The notes under the pieces were generated by a model. It made no database searches. It was not told where the DNA came from and saw nothing but the letters and a program-made list of their open reading frames with translations. A DNA stretch of 35,052 bases from an uncultured Treponema sp. (GTDB taxonomy: Bacteria; Spirochaetota; Spirochaetia; Treponematales; Treponemataceae), in NCBI GenBank assembly GCA_934691925.1, contig CAKUTI010000021.1, positions 1-35,052 on the forward strand, in the 5' to 3' direction. The position numbers and the translations under genes were made by a program. Positions within the stretch are counted from its first letter, which is position 1. Every line of letters starts with the position of its first letter. This document shows, piece after piece, positions 5,026 to 14,929 of the stretch.

Positions 5026-7730
5026 GCGAATTCCTTCCGCTGCCGGATAAGCTTCTCGTTTACGAGCGCGATTTTTTTGTAAAGCTCAAAATATGAAATT
5101 GCCTCGCTTTTTGCGACATTCTGCTCTGAATGAAGCACTTTTTTTCTAAACTCAGCGTTTATTCCGGCCATTTCGCTGTGGCTCGACATATTTTTAAGCG
5201 ATGTCTCGTAGGCAGAATTCATTTCAGCAGTCCAGCCGGTGATTTCGGTCTTCGCGAGTGTTTCAATCTTGTTGATTTTCACGATGTCCCAGATTTTTTT
5301 CCCGAAATATTCCTCAAGAGAATTTCTAAAGGGACGGTCATTCTTGAAAAGCAGCTTCGCCGTGAGCTTTGTTCCGTCAAGACTGAATTCGCAGAAAGAC
5401 TTCTCGTCAAGGAAAGGCTTTGCTTCATCGCTTTCAAAGTAATTTTTTATGTCGCTTTCAGTAACAGGATTCTTGAATTGGTACTCAAAAACACTTCCCC
5501 AAAGCCCTGTCGCAAGCGACTCGCGCCGCCTCTGGTTCGTAATCGGAAAGACGAAAGCCTTGTAAAGCTGAATTGATTTTGGAAGATGAGCGTTAAGGCT
5601 TTTTATAAAATCCTGCTCGGCCACATTCTCGTAAAGAAGGCTTGACGCAATCTCACAGTCGGAAGTGATTCCAAGAGACAAATTTGAAGCGAATTCCAGA
5701 CGCGGAAGCGGATTAAAGCCGACCGTGTAGACAATAGGCAAGCCGCATTTTAGGAATGCGCGGTTGAACGCTTCAATCATGCTCAAATGCGAAATGTACT
5801 CGCCGCCGTTTTTCTTCTTGAACGCGAAAATCACGCGGTAAAGGACTGGAATATTCCATTCTGGGCGGTGGATTTCAGGCAATTTTTCAGGAAGATTCAA
5901 GATTTCTTTTTTTGTGTCTGTGTTCACGGAAATTTTTGTTCCGCACACTCCGCAGCGGTGGTCGCAGCCGCTTTTGCATTTTGGAGTCAAAATCTCCTGC
6001 TCACTTCGCTCAAGCTCTCTTTTATAGAAAGATTTTGAAGGGCCAAGAGAAATATTCTCCCACGGAAGTTTTTCATCAGTTTTTCTCTCGCGGACAATCG
6101 ATTCTTTTACATTGTAGGAAGCCTCGCTGAAAGCCTCTTCCCAAAACGGAAGATTCTCGCGCAGATGATTTTCCCATGCGTCAAGACGCGCGCCTTTCTT
6201 GTACGCGTTAAGAATGACCTCGCCCGCACTTTTGTCTCCTCTGCTGAAAAGCCCTTCAACATAGCTTGTGTTCACATCGTGCGCGCCAACCTTGAATTTT
6301 CCGCGCGGAAGATTGTCTTTTATGTATTTCAGTTTTCTTTCTGACTCCTCCGGCGAAAGCTGCCTTGCCCACTGGTAAGCCGTGTGGGGCTTTGGAATGA
6401 AAGTTCCGACATTCACGTTGCACTGGATTCCAGTTTTTGCCTGCAGGTCGAGCATAAAGTCAACAATCGCTTTTTCCTCTGTGTGGTCTTGAGTCTCTGG
6501 AAGCGGAAGGCCGACCATAAAATAAAATTTCGCCGATTTCCAGCCGCGTTTTTTCGCGTCAAGAATTATGTCCGCCAAGTGCTGGGCGTAAACTTCCTTG
6601 TTCAACCGAAGCTGCCAAGCCTCATCTGGAGTCTCAACAGCAAAAGTAAGCCCCGATTTTCTGACCTCGGAAAGTTTTTCAAGGAGAGGAAGCGAAAAGC
6701 TGTTCACTTTCAAGGACGGAAGCTGAAACGAAACATTAAGCGACTTGTATCGCTCGTTAAGAGAATCGAGCAAATCCTCAATGTCAGGATAATCCGCGCT
6801 TGAAAGAGATGTGAGCGAAATCTCGCGGTAGCCGCCAACTTTCACAAGCCGCTCAACCTCGTCAAAAATAAGCTGCTTTGTCTTTACACGCTGCGGCCTG
6901 TAGTAAACTCCGGCATGGCAAAAACGGCAGCCGTTCGGACAGCCGCGCATAATCTCCACAACGCCGTGGTCTTGAACCGGCTTTATATTCGGGAGCGGCA
7001 TAAAAGACTCGACAGAAGGAACTTTTCCAAAATCTTCCCAGACTGCACGGACAGCAATCTTGTGTCCGCAAGTTTCAAGCGACATATTCTCAGTCCAGAC
7101 ATGGGGATTTTCAGCAATATGCTGAAGAAGCTCCGAGCGCGCCGCGCCGTTTTTCTTCATCTCGGAAAGCTCCGCCATAAGCTCAAACATTCCGCCTTCG
7201 GCTTCCCCGATAAAGAATGCGTCAAAAAAGTCCGCGAACGGAGCCGGATTTGTCGCTCCGCAGCCACCAGCAATCACAATCGGGTCAGATTCGGTTCTGT
7301 CCTTTCTTAAAAGCGGGAGTCTTCCCAAGTCAAGAATCGAAAGCGCGCCGGTAACTCCAAGCTCGTATCCCACAGAAACGCCGAGAATATCGACCTTGTT
7401 CAAGGGGATTCCAGTTTCAAGCGTATATAATGGAAGATTATGCTTTTTTAGGAGAAGTTCAAAGTCTTTTTCAACCGCAAAAACACGCTCGCAGCGCACA
7501 TTCTCAAGGCGGTTAAGCCCGTTGTAGATTATTTTTATCGCCTGGTTCGCCATTCCAATCGTGTAGACATCAGGAAAAGCGACCGCAAAGTTCAAAAGCC
7601 CGTCATTTTCAAGATGAGGCTTTACAATTTCTCCGTACTCGCCTCCGATATAGGCGGCAGGATTCTGCACGGAGCAAAGCTCGTTTCCGAACTCCTCCAG
7701 CGGATTTATAAGATTCATAATTTTTCTCAC
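5019..7730 (-). CDS. B12-binding-type radical SAM protein fused to DUF2344 (TIGR03960-TIGR03936)
   Basis: This 903-residue protein begins with a cobalamin-binding-like domain (about 20-245). The radical SAM core follows, with its cluster motif CPNGCRFC at residues 264-271 (C264, C268, C271). A second cysteine group at C585, C589, C593 and C596 closes the first module. Residues 625-870 form the DUF2344/TIGR03936 module with an EYISHLSMIEAFNRAF segment. In many bacteria the two modules are separate genes beside rne/rng or ribosomal genes; here they are fused. The reaction is unknown. The GTG at 7730 overlaps the rodA stop (GTGA), so translation is coupled; ATG at 7718 is an alternative start. 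It is the last gene of the cell-shape operon. Confidence 0.88.
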   Translation of the reverse strand: MRKIMNLINPLEEFGNELCSVQNPAAYIGGEYGEIVKPHLENDGLLNFAVAFPDVYTIGMANQAIKIIYNGLNRLENVRCERVFAVEKDFELLLKKHNLPLYTLETGIPLNKVDILGVSVGYELGVTGALSILDLGRLPLLRKDRTESDPIVIAGGCGATNPAPFADFFDAFFIGEAEGGMFELMAELSEMKKNGAARSELLQHIAENPHVWTENMSLETCGHKIAVRAVWEDFGKVPSVESFMPLPNIKPVQDHGVVEIMRGCPNGCRFCHAGVYYRPQRVKTKQLIFDEVERLVKVGGYREISLTSLSSADYPDIEDLLDSLNERYKSLNVSFQLPSLKVNSFSLPLLEKLSEVRKSGLTFAVETPDEAWQLRLNKEVYAQHLADIILDAKKRGWKSAKFYFMVGLPLPETQDHTEEKAIVDFMLDLQAKTGIQCNVNVGTFIPKPHTAYQWARQLSPEESERKLKYIKDNLPRGKFKVGAHDVNTSYVEGLFSRGDKSAGEVILNAYKKGARLDAWENHLRENLPFWEEAFSEASYNVKESIVRERKTDEKLPWENISLGPSKSFYKRELERSEQEILTPKCKSGCDHRCGVCGTKISVNTDTKKEILNLPEKLPEIHRPEWNIPVLYRVIFAFKKKNGGEYISHLSMIEAFNRAFLKCGLPIVYTVGFNPLPRLEFASNLSLGITSDCEIASSLLYENVAEQDFIKSLNAHLPKSIQLYKAFVFPITNQRRRESLATGLWGSVFEYQFKNPVTESDIKNYFESDEAKPFLDEKSFCEFSLDGTKLTAKLLFKNDRPFRNSLEEYFGKKIWDIVKINKIETLAKTEITGWTAEMNSAYETSLKNMSSHSEMAGINAEFRKKVLHSEQNVAKSEAISYFELYKKIALVNEKLIRQRKEFAE

Positions 7731-9049
7731 TCGACAAAGTCATTGTATTTTCTGGAGCTTATGCTCATCAAAAGTCCGACGCAAATCATCGCGGTCCAAA
7801 GAGACGAGCCTCCGTAAGAGACAAACAAAAGCGGAATTCCTGTAATCGGCATGATTCCCATCGCCATTCCGACATTCTCGATAAAATGAAAGAAGAAAAG
7901 CCCGAGAATTCCAGACGCAATCAAAAGCCCGAAAGTGTTTGAAGTCTTCTTGATGATAAAAACCGTCCTCATCAGGATGATAAAATAAAGCGCGAAAACG
8001 CACATGCAGCCGACAAAGCCGAATTCCTCGGACAAGATGCTGAAAATAAAGTCCGTGCTCTGCTCCGGCAAAAACTGGTAGTGGCTCTGCGTTCCTTTAA
8101 GATAGCCGTTTCCGAACAGGCTTCCAGAGCCAATCGCAATTTTTGACTGGATAATGTGCCAGCCGGCTCCCTGAGGATCTTTGTAAGGATCGATAAATAC
8201 GATAAGACGCTGAATCTGGTGAGTTTTAAGAACTTTTCCGCCAGCATATGAAAAAACAAGCGCAAAGCAGATAATTCCGAAGATGTATGAAATCCAGTAG
8301 AAAACGCGGTTGTCACGGTAGAAAATCTGCCCGAGAACTCCGATTATGCTGATTGAGCCGGTCGCAAAAAACACGATAAGGCGGAGCTTTGTGTTCGTGA
8401 GAACTTTAAGGACTGGAACTGACGACTGGAAAATCTCGCTTTCCCAGATTGGAAGCACGATGAACAAAATCGTCAAGAGTCCGCCGAAAAAAATCATCAG
8501 GACGTAGCGTGTCGGAACGCCCGCAATAAAGCACATTATCAGAAAAATCGGAAAGAAAACGAGAGCCGTTCCCAAGTCAGGCTGCGACATAATCAGGCCG
8601 ACAGGAAGCAAAAGGATTCCAATCGCGAGAATGAACCTTTTGCGCTGGTCTTTGTAATGCGCCGAGCGTTCAAGAAACCAAGCGAGAAAAAGCACAAAAG
8701 CAATCTTGCTGAATTCAGACGGCTGGATTCCGAAAGGTCCGATTCCAATCCAGCTTTTCGCTCCGTTCACATATTTTCCGAAAATTCTTGTCAGAAACAA
8801 AATTCCGCACATGACGATAAAAATGCGCGGAATATAGCGGTGGATTCTTCTGTAGTCAAGAAGAGAAATTATCACCATTATCACAATTCCGACTGAAGCC
8901 CAGATAATCTGCTTGACATACTCGCTCGAAGTGTTCACACCGCGGGAATTTATTCCAGATGAATAGATAAAAAGAACGCCGAGCGTGACGAGGCAGACAA
9001 CGCAGAAAAAAAGAACAAAATCAAAAGCCTGCAAAAATTTAACTTTCAT
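7727..9049 (-). CDS. rodA: RodA, SEDS peptidoglycan glycosyltransferase
   Basis: RodA polymerises lipid II into glycan strands during lateral wall growth, with PBP2 as its partner. The 440-residue protein has about ten hydrophobic segments starting at residue 10. SEDS signatures are visible: the GIQPSEF segment, AGWHIIQSKIAIGSGSLFG, FLPEQSTDFIFSILSEEFGF, and the C-terminal ITGIPLLFVSYGGSS. The last two surround the known functional loop. It is longer than the usual 370-380 residues because of an extra membrane segment around residues 200-265, between conserved blocks. ATG at 9049 is preceded by a TGAGGA-type site. It lies 45 bp downstream of mrdA, as in most rod operons, and overlaps the radical SAM gene by 4 bases. 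Confidence 0.95.
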   Translation of the reverse strand: MKVKFLQAFDFVLFFCVVCLVTLGVLFIYSSGINSRGVNTSSEYVKQIIWASVGIVIMVIISLLDYRRIHRYIPRIFIVMCGILFLTRIFGKYVNGAKSWIGIGPFGIQPSEFSKIAFVLFLAWFLERSAHYKDQRKRFILAIGILLLPVGLIMSQPDLGTALVFFPIFLIMCFIAGVPTRYVLMIFFGGLLTILFIVLPIWESEIFQSSVPVLKVLTNTKLRLIVFFATGSISIIGVLGQIFYRDNRVFYWISYIFGIICFALVFSYAGGKVLKTHQIQRLIVFIDPYKDPQGAGWHIIQSKIAIGSGSLFGNGYLKGTQSHYQFLPEQSTDFIFSILSEEFGFVGCMCVFALYFIILMRTVFIIKKTSNTFGLLIASGILGLFFFHFIENVGMAMGIMPITGIPLLFVSYGGSSLWTAMICVGLLMSISSRKYNDFVE

Positions 9050-9094
9050 TTTTCCTCACTTGAAAAAGGCGAAAACGCGCAGATATAAGCGGCG

Positions 9095-10984
9095 CTACTC
9101 CTGCCTTGACTGGAGACGTTTTTTTGAGAGAATCACAGAGCGCACGTTCGGAAGGGAATTCACCGCTTCCTCGTAAGTCTGGTTCGCAAGCGTTCCCTGA
9201 ATTATTATGTTTGTCGCGTAAGGCGCCCACCATTCCCAGTCGTTCACAGCCTCCACAAGAACCACAAAAACGTACTGGTCCTCAACCGGCGCGTCGTAAG
9301 GAGCGTAAGTCGCCATCCACGAGTGCCAGTGGTCTTTTGAGCCGACCTCGGCAGTTCCAGTTTTTCCCGCAATCTTAAAATTCTTGTTCGCCATCGGAAA
9401 AATCGCGGTTCCGTCAGAAATCGTGTAGCGCATTGCCTCCTGTACTTCCTTCCACACAGACTCGTCGATGTTCGACTCGTGCAGAATCTCTGGCTTTATC
9501 TCCTGAATAACCTCGTTTGTTGTCGGGTCCCGGACTTCCTTTAGAAGATGAGGGCGGTAGATTTTTCCGTTGTTTGCGACCATCGCGACCATATTCGCAA
9601 TGTGAAGCGGAGTTACAAGCGTGTAGCCCTGCCCGATTGACATATTCATTGTGTCGCCGCCGAGCCATTTCTGATGAAGACGGCGCTCTTTCCAGATTGA
9701 AGTCGGAACAAAGCCTTCCTGCTGGGCAGGCAAGTCAATTTCAAGCGACTGTCCGAATCCGAATTCCTTAGCGTAAGAGGAAATCTGGTCAACTCCAAGA
9801 TAATCGCGGCCGACAACCCAAAAGTAGACATCGCATGACTGGGCAAGCGCGTTTTTCATATCTAGCCAGCCGTGTCCCCATTTCTGATGGCAATGGAAGA
9901 TTCTGTTTCCATAGTCAACGCGGCCTGTACATTCAATCTCCTTGTTTGAAGGAAAAGCCTTTTCAGCAAGCATCGCAGTTGACATGATGATTTTGAAAGT
10001 TGAAGCCGGCGGATAAGCCGCATTCACAGCGCGGTTCAAAAGAGGCCTGTTCGGGTCGCTTGCAAGGCTGTTGTACTGCGCCGCCGCGTTGTCATCGCTG
10101 AAAAGATTCTGGTCGTAATAAGGATAGGAGACCATCGCGACAACCTCGCCTGTGGCAGGCTTCAGCACAACCGCAGCCCCGACGCGCTCTCCCAAAGCCT
10201 TTTCCGCAAGTTTCTGGATTCTCGTGTCGATTGTAAGAACAAGATTTTTTCCAGTCTGCGGAGGCTCAATCTCAGACTCATCGGAAACAATATGCCCGCG
10301 CACATCGACTTTCTTAACCTCGCGTCCGTCAACGCCCTGCAAAAGAGAATCGTACTGCTTTTCAATTCCTGTCTTTCCGATAATCGCGTTTTTCTTGTAG
10401 CCCTGATTGTACATAACCTTAAGCTCCTCGCTGGTTATGTCGCCCACATATCCGATAACGTGAGAAATCGAGCCGGTCTCAACATAGTTTCTTACAGGTT
10501 TCGACCTCCACGAGACTCCGGGCAAGTCAGTCAGGTTCTCAGCGATGTTCTGGATAATTTCAGACGGAACATTCGTCTTGATTTCAAGAGCGGAAAACGA
10601 TTTTTTCAGATAATTCGGAACTTTTCTGTCGATGTCTTTCTTTGAGATCCCCAAAAATCCTGCAAGGCGCAAGGCAACAGAGTCGTAATGGCCGTCCGGA
10701 ATTTCAGCAGGCGTGATGTCAACGGCGAAAGACTCGGTGTCAACGACCATCGGCATATTTATGTTCGCGTTACGGTCGAAAATCTCGCCGCGCTGAGCCG
10801 GAATCGTCCTTATCTGGCTTGAAATCGTGCGCGACTGCCTTCTGTACTGCGCGCCTCCGATAACCTGAAGCGAAAAAAGCTTAAGTCCGTAGACAACAAA
10901 AGTTATCAGAATCACAACAGCGAGAACCATGACTTTTGAATTCCGCGCTACAGAGCCTTCATTGGAATTAGAATACTGAGACAT
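9095..10984 (-). CDS. mrdA: Penicillin-binding protein 2 (elongation-specific transpeptidase)
   Basis: PBP2 crosslinks new peptidoglycan in the rod complex. The 629-residue protein has one N-terminal membrane anchor (about 17-39), a dimerisation/pedestal region with the RGEIFDRN motif (65-72), and a transpeptidase domain from about 265. The three active-site motifs are all present: STFK at 328-331 (catalytic Ser328), SCD at 383-385 in the SxN/D position, and KTGT at 541-544. The ATG at 10984 overlaps the mreD stop by one base (TAATG), so the genes are translationally coupled. Length and motif spacing are normal for PBP2, so the enzyme should be active. Confidence 0.96.
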   Translation of the reverse strand: MSQYSNSNEGSVARNSKVMVLAVVILITFVVYGLKLFSLQVIGGAQYRRQSRTISSQIRTIPAQRGEIFDRNANINMPMVVDTESFAVDITPAEIPDGHYDSVALRLAGFLGISKKDIDRKVPNYLKKSFSALEIKTNVPSEIIQNIAENLTDLPGVSWRSKPVRNYVETGSISHVIGYVGDITSEELKVMYNQGYKKNAIIGKTGIEKQYDSLLQGVDGREVKKVDVRGHIVSDESEIEPPQTGKNLVLTIDTRIQKLAEKALGERVGAAVVLKPATGEVVAMVSYPYYDQNLFSDDNAAAQYNSLASDPNRPLLNRAVNAAYPPASTFKIIMSTAMLAEKAFPSNKEIECTGRVDYGNRIFHCHQKWGHGWLDMKNALAQSCDVYFWVVGRDYLGVDQISSYAKEFGFGQSLEIDLPAQQEGFVPTSIWKERRLHQKWLGGDTMNMSIGQGYTLVTPLHIANMVAMVANNGKIYRPHLLKEVRDPTTNEVIQEIKPEILHESNIDESVWKEVQEAMRYTISDGTAIFPMANKNFKIAGKTGTAEVGSKDHWHSWMATYAPYDAPVEDQYVFVVLVEAVNDWEWWAPYATNIIIQGTLANQTYEEAVNSLPNVRSVILSKKRLQSRQE

Positions 10985-11502
10985 TATTTTATATCCTTGA
11001 TTTCCATAAGAAGCATATTATTGAAAATTCCGAGCAGCTTAAACATGACCGGCGTTAAAATAGCGTTTGCGGCAAGCTCAAAAACAAATTCCACAGAAAG
11101 GAGATTGTACGCCAAAACGCTTCCGGGAAAGAAAAACGAGATAATCCAGATTAAAAGAGCTTTCAAAAGCGTCGCGCAAAATCCGACAAGAGCCGGAAGC
11201 AAAAATCCGTTTATGTTCAAAGCCTTGCTGAATCTTCCTGCCGTATAGCCGACAATTGTGCGCAAAAGGCAGTTCAGGCCGAATGCGGAAACGCTCATAA
11301 AGTCCAGAAAAAGCCCTGAGAGAAAACCCGCCGTTGTTCCGTAAAGGCTTCCGTTGTAAAGCGACACGTAAAGAACGCAAATCAGAAGAAAATCAGGAAC
11401 TGCAGGCAAAAAAAGCAAATTTGAAAGAATCGCCGTCTCAAAAATCACAGCGACAAAGGCGACAATCATAAAAACAAAAAGCGATTTCAGCATAATTCTC
11501 AC
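10984..11502 (-). CDS. mreD: MreD, rod-shape membrane protein
   Basis: This 172-residue hydrophobic protein has five or six membrane segments and the family-like LSGLFLDFMSVSAFGLNCLL stretch in its middle. MreD is a small polytopic partner of MreC and RodA/PBP2; its sequence is poorly conserved in general, and the identification leans on its size, topology and position between mreC and mrdA. Translation starts at GTG (11502), which overlaps the mreC stop codon as GTGA; Met4 is a possible internal start. It overlaps mrdA by one base. Confidence 0.9.
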   Translation of the reverse strand: MRIMLKSLFVFMIVAFVAVIFETAILSNLLFLPAVPDFLLICVLYVSLYNGSLYGTTAGFLSGLFLDFMSVSAFGLNCLLRTIVGYTAGRFSKALNINGFLLPALVGFCATLLKALLIWIISFFFPGSVLAYNLLSVEFVFELAANAILTPVMFKLLGIFNNMLLMEIKDIK

Positions 11503-12374
11503 TCCTGCCCCTGATTCGCCATAATCGGATTCACTTCTTTCAAGTCTGTAACGATGACAGTCTCGAGCCGCGCAAAATCAATCACCGGCGTAACCTCAAT
11601 GTCAAGTGATGAGTCGTAGTCAACAACCGTAATTTTTGAGATTGTGCCGATTGGAATGTCCTGAATATAGTTTCCGTTCTCGCCGGAAGTCACAATCATG
11701 TCTCCAATGCTAAGCTCGCCTAAGACACGCTTCTTGATATACCTCATCGTGAGCGGAGAATCAGACGAGCCGAGACCGTTTATCAGCCCCACATCGCGCG
11801 TATTCTGAATTCTCGCCGAAACATAGCATTTTGAGTCGTAAACAGGCATTACAAGGCTTGTTCCGCTTCCCACCGTGATGACTTTTCCGATAAGCCCCAC
11901 GATTCCTTCCTGAACCGCAAGAACAGGCATATTTTTCTTTATTCCGCTCTTGCTCCCCTTATTGATTGTAAACGCGGAATAAAGGCTGTCTGGCTCGCGA
12001 CCTATAATCTGCGCCGGATAATTTTTTTCCTTTAGCGAAGTGGAAAATCCGAGCTGTTCCTTCAAGCGGTTATTTTCCTTTGTGATTTCGCTGTTGCTTC
12101 TTTGAAGATACTGATAATTTTTTAGCCGCTCGGTAAGCTCCCTGTTCTCATCTCTAAGACGCGAAAGCTCGTGGACTGCGTTGAAAGTCTTTCCGACTCC
12201 TGTTGTTACAGCCGTAACGCCTTTCTGAACAGACGACAAAACCGTAAAGCCGAGCCTGTGAAAATCAACTACAAATCCGCTCGAATTCAGCGCAAGCAGA
12301 ACGCCTGAAAGCAGAACGAGAAAAGCAAAAACAAATTCAGACAGACCAAAATGGAATGAATGTTTTGAAGCCAT
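11499..12374 (-). CDS. mreC: MreC, rod-shape-determining protein
   Basis: The 291-residue protein has a short cytoplasmic N-terminus, one membrane anchor (about 12-32), a coiled coil (about 70-112, rich in Arg, Glu, Leu and Asn), and the two-barrel periplasmic MreC domain (about 115-285) with AQIIGREPDSLYSAFTINKG and VTSGENGNYIQDIPIG. MreC bridges MreB and PBP2 in the periplasm and activates the RodA-PBP2 pair. It starts 14 bp after mreB and overlaps mreD by 4 bases, in the canonical mreBCD order. Nothing is missing. Confidence 0.95.
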   Translation of the reverse strand: MASKHSFHFGLSEFVFAFLVLLSGVLLALNSSGFVVDFHRLGFTVLSSVQKGVTAVTTGVGKTFNAVHELSRLRDENRELTERLKNYQYLQRSNSEITKENNRLKEQLGFSTSLKEKNYPAQIIGREPDSLYSAFTINKGSKSGIKKNMPVLAVQEGIVGLIGKVITVGSGTSLVMPVYDSKCYVSARIQNTRDVGLINGLGSSDSPLTMRYIKKRVLGELSIGDMIVTSGENGNYIQDIPIGTISKITVVDYDSSLDIEVTPVIDFARLETVIVTDLKEVNPIMANQGQE

Positions 12375-12388
12375 ACTTTATGAGAAAA

Positions 12389-13432
12389 CTAGTTGTTCAA
12401 GTTGTCGTAAACTGAGCGGTCTGTTGACATATCCCTGAACAGCTCGAACGCCTGGCCCGCGCCCAAAGCGACGCACTCAAGAGGCTTTTCGACAGTAATC
12501 ACAGGAACGCCGACTTCTTTTTTGATGAGAGTTGAAAGACCTTTCAGCATGCTTCCGCCGCCCGACATTACAATTCCGCGCTCGAAAATATCCGCGGCAA
12601 GCTCAGGCGGAGTGTCGCTCAAAGTTGTCTTTATAAGCTCAAGGATTTTTGCGACAGGAGTCTTCAACGCCTCGCGGACTTCAACGCTGTCAATCTCAAT
12701 TCTTCTTGGAAGACCTGAAGTTCCGTCGATTCCCTTTATCTCCATCTTTTCAATCGTCTTGTCCTTATCGGAATATGCGTTTCCAATCTGGATTTTGAGC
12801 TTCTCGCCCGTCTGCTGACCGATTTTCAGGTTGTGAGTGCTTAGAACATATTTCACTATTGACTCGTCAAATTCGTCTCCGCCTGTTCTGATTGCGTTTG
12901 TGACGACCATTCCACCGAGCGAGATTACAGAAACTTCCGTTGTTCCGCCGCCGATGTCGCAAATCATATGTCCGGCAGGCTCGTTGATTGGAATCTGCGC
13001 GCCGATTGCAGCCGCAAGAGACTCTTCAATCACATCGACTTCCTTTGCGCCGGCTTTCAAAGCCGCCTCGATTACGGCTCGCCGCTCAACTTCCGTGATG
13101 CACGAAGGAATTCCGACTTTCATTCTCGTTGACTTGAAAAGCTGATGCCGAGAGATGACTTTTGAGATAAAGTATTTTATCATTTTTTCTGTGCTGTCGA
13201 TGTCCGCAATAACCCCGTCTCTGAGAGGCCGGATTGCGACGATATTCTCAGGAGTTCTCCACAGCATTCTTTTTGCTTCCGCTCCGACAGCAACAACGTG
13301 TTTCGTGCCTTTTTCTACAGCGATAACGGACGGCTCGTCCACCACGATGCCCTTTCCACGAACATAAATCAATGTATTGCAAGTTCCTAAATCTATTCCA
13401 ATATCAGTAGAAAAACGGTCGAAAAACCCCAT
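12389..13432 (-). CDS. mreB: MreB, actin-like cell-shape protein
   Basis: MreB forms membrane-bound filaments that direct lateral wall synthesis. The 347-residue protein shows the actin-fold nucleotide motifs: phosphate 1 [17 protein letters not shown] (about 13-29), phosphate 2 [19 protein letters not shown] (about 157-175), and the adenosine motif [14 protein letters not shown] (about 285-298). Length is exactly family-typical. A GGGAGG ribosome site lies before the ATG. It heads the mreBCD-mrdA-rodA run and follows the TPR gene by 43 bp, so the two are probably co-transcribed. Confidence 0.97.
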   Translation of the reverse strand: MGFFDRFSTDIGIDLGTCNTLIYVRGKGIVVDEPSVIAVEKGTKHVVAVGAEAKRMLWRTPENIVAIRPLRDGVIADIDSTEKMIKYFISKVISRHQLFKSTRMKVGIPSCITEVERRAVIEAALKAGAKEVDVIEESLAAAIGAQIPINEPAGHMICDIGGGTTEVSVISLGGMVVTNAIRTGGDEFDESIVKYVLSTHNLKIGQQTGEKLKIQIGNAYSDKDKTIEKMEIKGIDGTSGLPRRIEIDSVEVREALKTPVAKILELIKTTLSDTPPELAADIFERGIVMSGGGSMLKGLSTLIKKEVGVPVITVEKPLECVALGAGQAFELFRDMSTDRSVYDNLNN

Positions 13433-13475
13433 AAAAGTCCTCCCAAACTTTATTAAACAGTAATTTTCGTATTTT

Positions 13476-14435
13476 TTATTTTAATTCAGCCATTTTTTTC
13501 AATGCGCCGGCGTGATTGCCTTGAATCCGCAAAGCTTTCCGCCACTCAGAACGGGCTTTGACTAAATCGCCCTGATTTTCATATATTACACCAAGATAAT
13601 AATATGCGTCAGCAGAATTTTCGTTTTTTTCCAAAATAAAATTGAATTCTTTTTCCGCGCCGATGTTGTCTCCGCGCTCAAGATAAATCTCGCCGAGAAG
13701 AAGACGGCTCTTCAAGATTATCTGCTCGTCCTTGCAGTTCTTTGAAATTCTGTAGAGGTACTGCTCCGCTGCCTGATTCTGTCCTGCATTCTTGTACTGC
13801 TCCGCAATCGAAAGCAGGAGAATGTCAGACTCTCGCACAAGAAGAGCTTCCGTAAAGGACGAGATGCTTTCCATCGTCATTCCCAAAGATGCGTAAGAAA
13901 GCCCCAGAAGCTCAGGAATATCGTCCGCCTTGTAGCCACGAAATTTCGCATCGTCAAGATATTTCACCGCCAAGTCCGCATAATAATGGTAGGAAGACTG
14001 CAAATCCTTGTAGAAATATGATTTTCCGAGCATATATTCAATTTGTGGAACGCTCGGTTTCCCCGCGTCAAGAAGAGCGCAGCGAAGGCTGTTTATAGCC
14101 TCGTCAAGATAATTCTGCGCCTGAACTACATCGTTCTGCGACATCGAAAGAAAAAATGAGGAATATCCGTGATAAATCAAAGCAGTGCTGTTGTAAGGAT
14201 TCTCGTAAAGATAGGCCGAGCTTATATCATAGCAGGTCTGATAATCGTACGCTTTCCAGCTTTTTCTCATGCCGGGAATGGATTTTCCGTTGTTTACAAG
14301 AGAATCGATAAAACGCTGGGCAAAAAAGACTGCGGCCGCAAGGACAAGCGCAACAAGAAAAGCCGCCAAAAGATTATGGACAATCTTGATTTTTCTTTTT
14401 ACAACTTTTCTCGAATGAAGTCCTTTAAGTTTCAT
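13476..14435 (-). CDS. Membrane-anchored TPR protein upstream of mreB
   Basis: From ATG at 14435 this is a 319-residue protein with a basic N-terminus, one hydrophobic anchor (about 22-45) and a soluble region of tetratricopeptide-like helical pairs. The clearest repeats are near the C-terminus ([20 protein letters not shown], followed by an [11 protein letters not shown] helix). The open frame extends to 14498, but that part overlaps the 3' end of rnpB, so the internal Met is the better start; the ribosome site is weak. TPR proteins act as scaffolds. Its position immediately before mreB suggests a role in envelope assembly, which is inference. No enzymatic motif is present. Confidence 0.8.
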   Translation of the reverse strand: MKLKGLHSRKVVKRKIKIVHNLLAAFLVALVLAAAVFFAQRFIDSLVNNGKSIPGMRKSWKAYDYQTCYDISSAYLYENPYNSTALIYHGYSSFFLSMSQNDVVQAQNYLDEAINSLRCALLDAGKPSVPQIEYMLGKSYFYKDLQSSYHYYADLAVKYLDDAKFRGYKADDIPELLGLSYASLGMTMESISSFTEALLVRESDILLLSIAEQYKNAGQNQAAEQYLYRISKNCKDEQIILKSRLLLGEIYLERGDNIGAEKEFNFILEKNENSADAYYYLGVIYENQGDLVKARSEWRKALRIQGNHAGALKKMAELK

Positions 14436-14456
14436 CTTGCACCCAAAAATAAAAAA

Positions 14457-14868
14457 ACAGAAAAGACAATAAGCCGGGTTCTGTCCTGTCTGCCTCAAAA
14501 AGGAAAATTCCTAAAAGAGACAGACGCATAACCATCTATCCGAAACTTCTGTCGCCAGAAGCCTTTAGCAGCCTACCCGTGGCTTTTAGTCCGGAAAACC
14601 AAGCCACTGCTCGACTTTGCTCCAAATGAGGTTTGCCCTGCCAGAGATGTTTCCATACCTGCGGTAGTCTCTTACACTGCCTTTGCACCCTTGCCTTGCG
14701 GCGGTTTATTTTCTGTGGCACTATCTGTCGGAAAAAGGGTTATGCCCATAAAGACAACTGCCTTTCGCCGCCCGGTTGTTATCCGGCATTTTTTCCGGTG
14801 GAGCCCGGACTTTCCTCACTTACTTGCGCTTTCATCAGCACAGAAAGCACGGTTATATCTTTTCTGTC
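14457..14868 (-). ncRNA. rnpB: RNase P RNA (bacterial type A)
   Basis: The minus strand carries the conserved RNase P RNA blocks: GAGGAAAGTCCGGGCTCC near the 5' end (about 14799-14816) and ACAGAACCCGGCTTAT near the 3' end (about 14469-14484). The ends are set by helix P1: ACAGAAAAGA on the RNA 5' side pairs perfectly with TCTTTTCTGT at the 3' side (genomic 14858-14867 and 14457-14466). Seven U residues follow the 3' arm, so P1 and the U run may serve as the terminator. At about 411 nt the length fits. This RNA matures tRNA 5' ends. The next gene starts only 21 bp downstream. Confidence 0.95.
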
Positions 14869-14885
14869 AAATTACAAAATTAAAA

Positions 14886-14914
14886 TAAAAAAGCTGCCCT
14901 AAAAAAAGGCAGCC
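14886..14914 (-). terminator. Intrinsic terminator of the zinc-ribbon gene
   Basis: On the minus strand, GGCTGCC is followed by a loop of Ts, then GGGCAGC, then a T-rich tract. The stem arms lie at 14908-14913 and 14893-14898. It sits 16 bp after the stop codon and about 20 bp before rnpB, separating the two units. Confidence 0.75.
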
Positions 14915-14929
14915 TGTAAAACGATTTTA

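Noticed and set aside
14436..14498. 21-residue extension of the TPR protein
   Set aside because: It lies over the rnpB 3' end and its U run; the internal Met at 14435 directly precedes the basic-plus-hydrophobic anchor.
14633..14902. Open frames inside the RNase P RNA region
   Set aside because: The region is fully explained by the conserved RNase P RNA sequence and helix P1.
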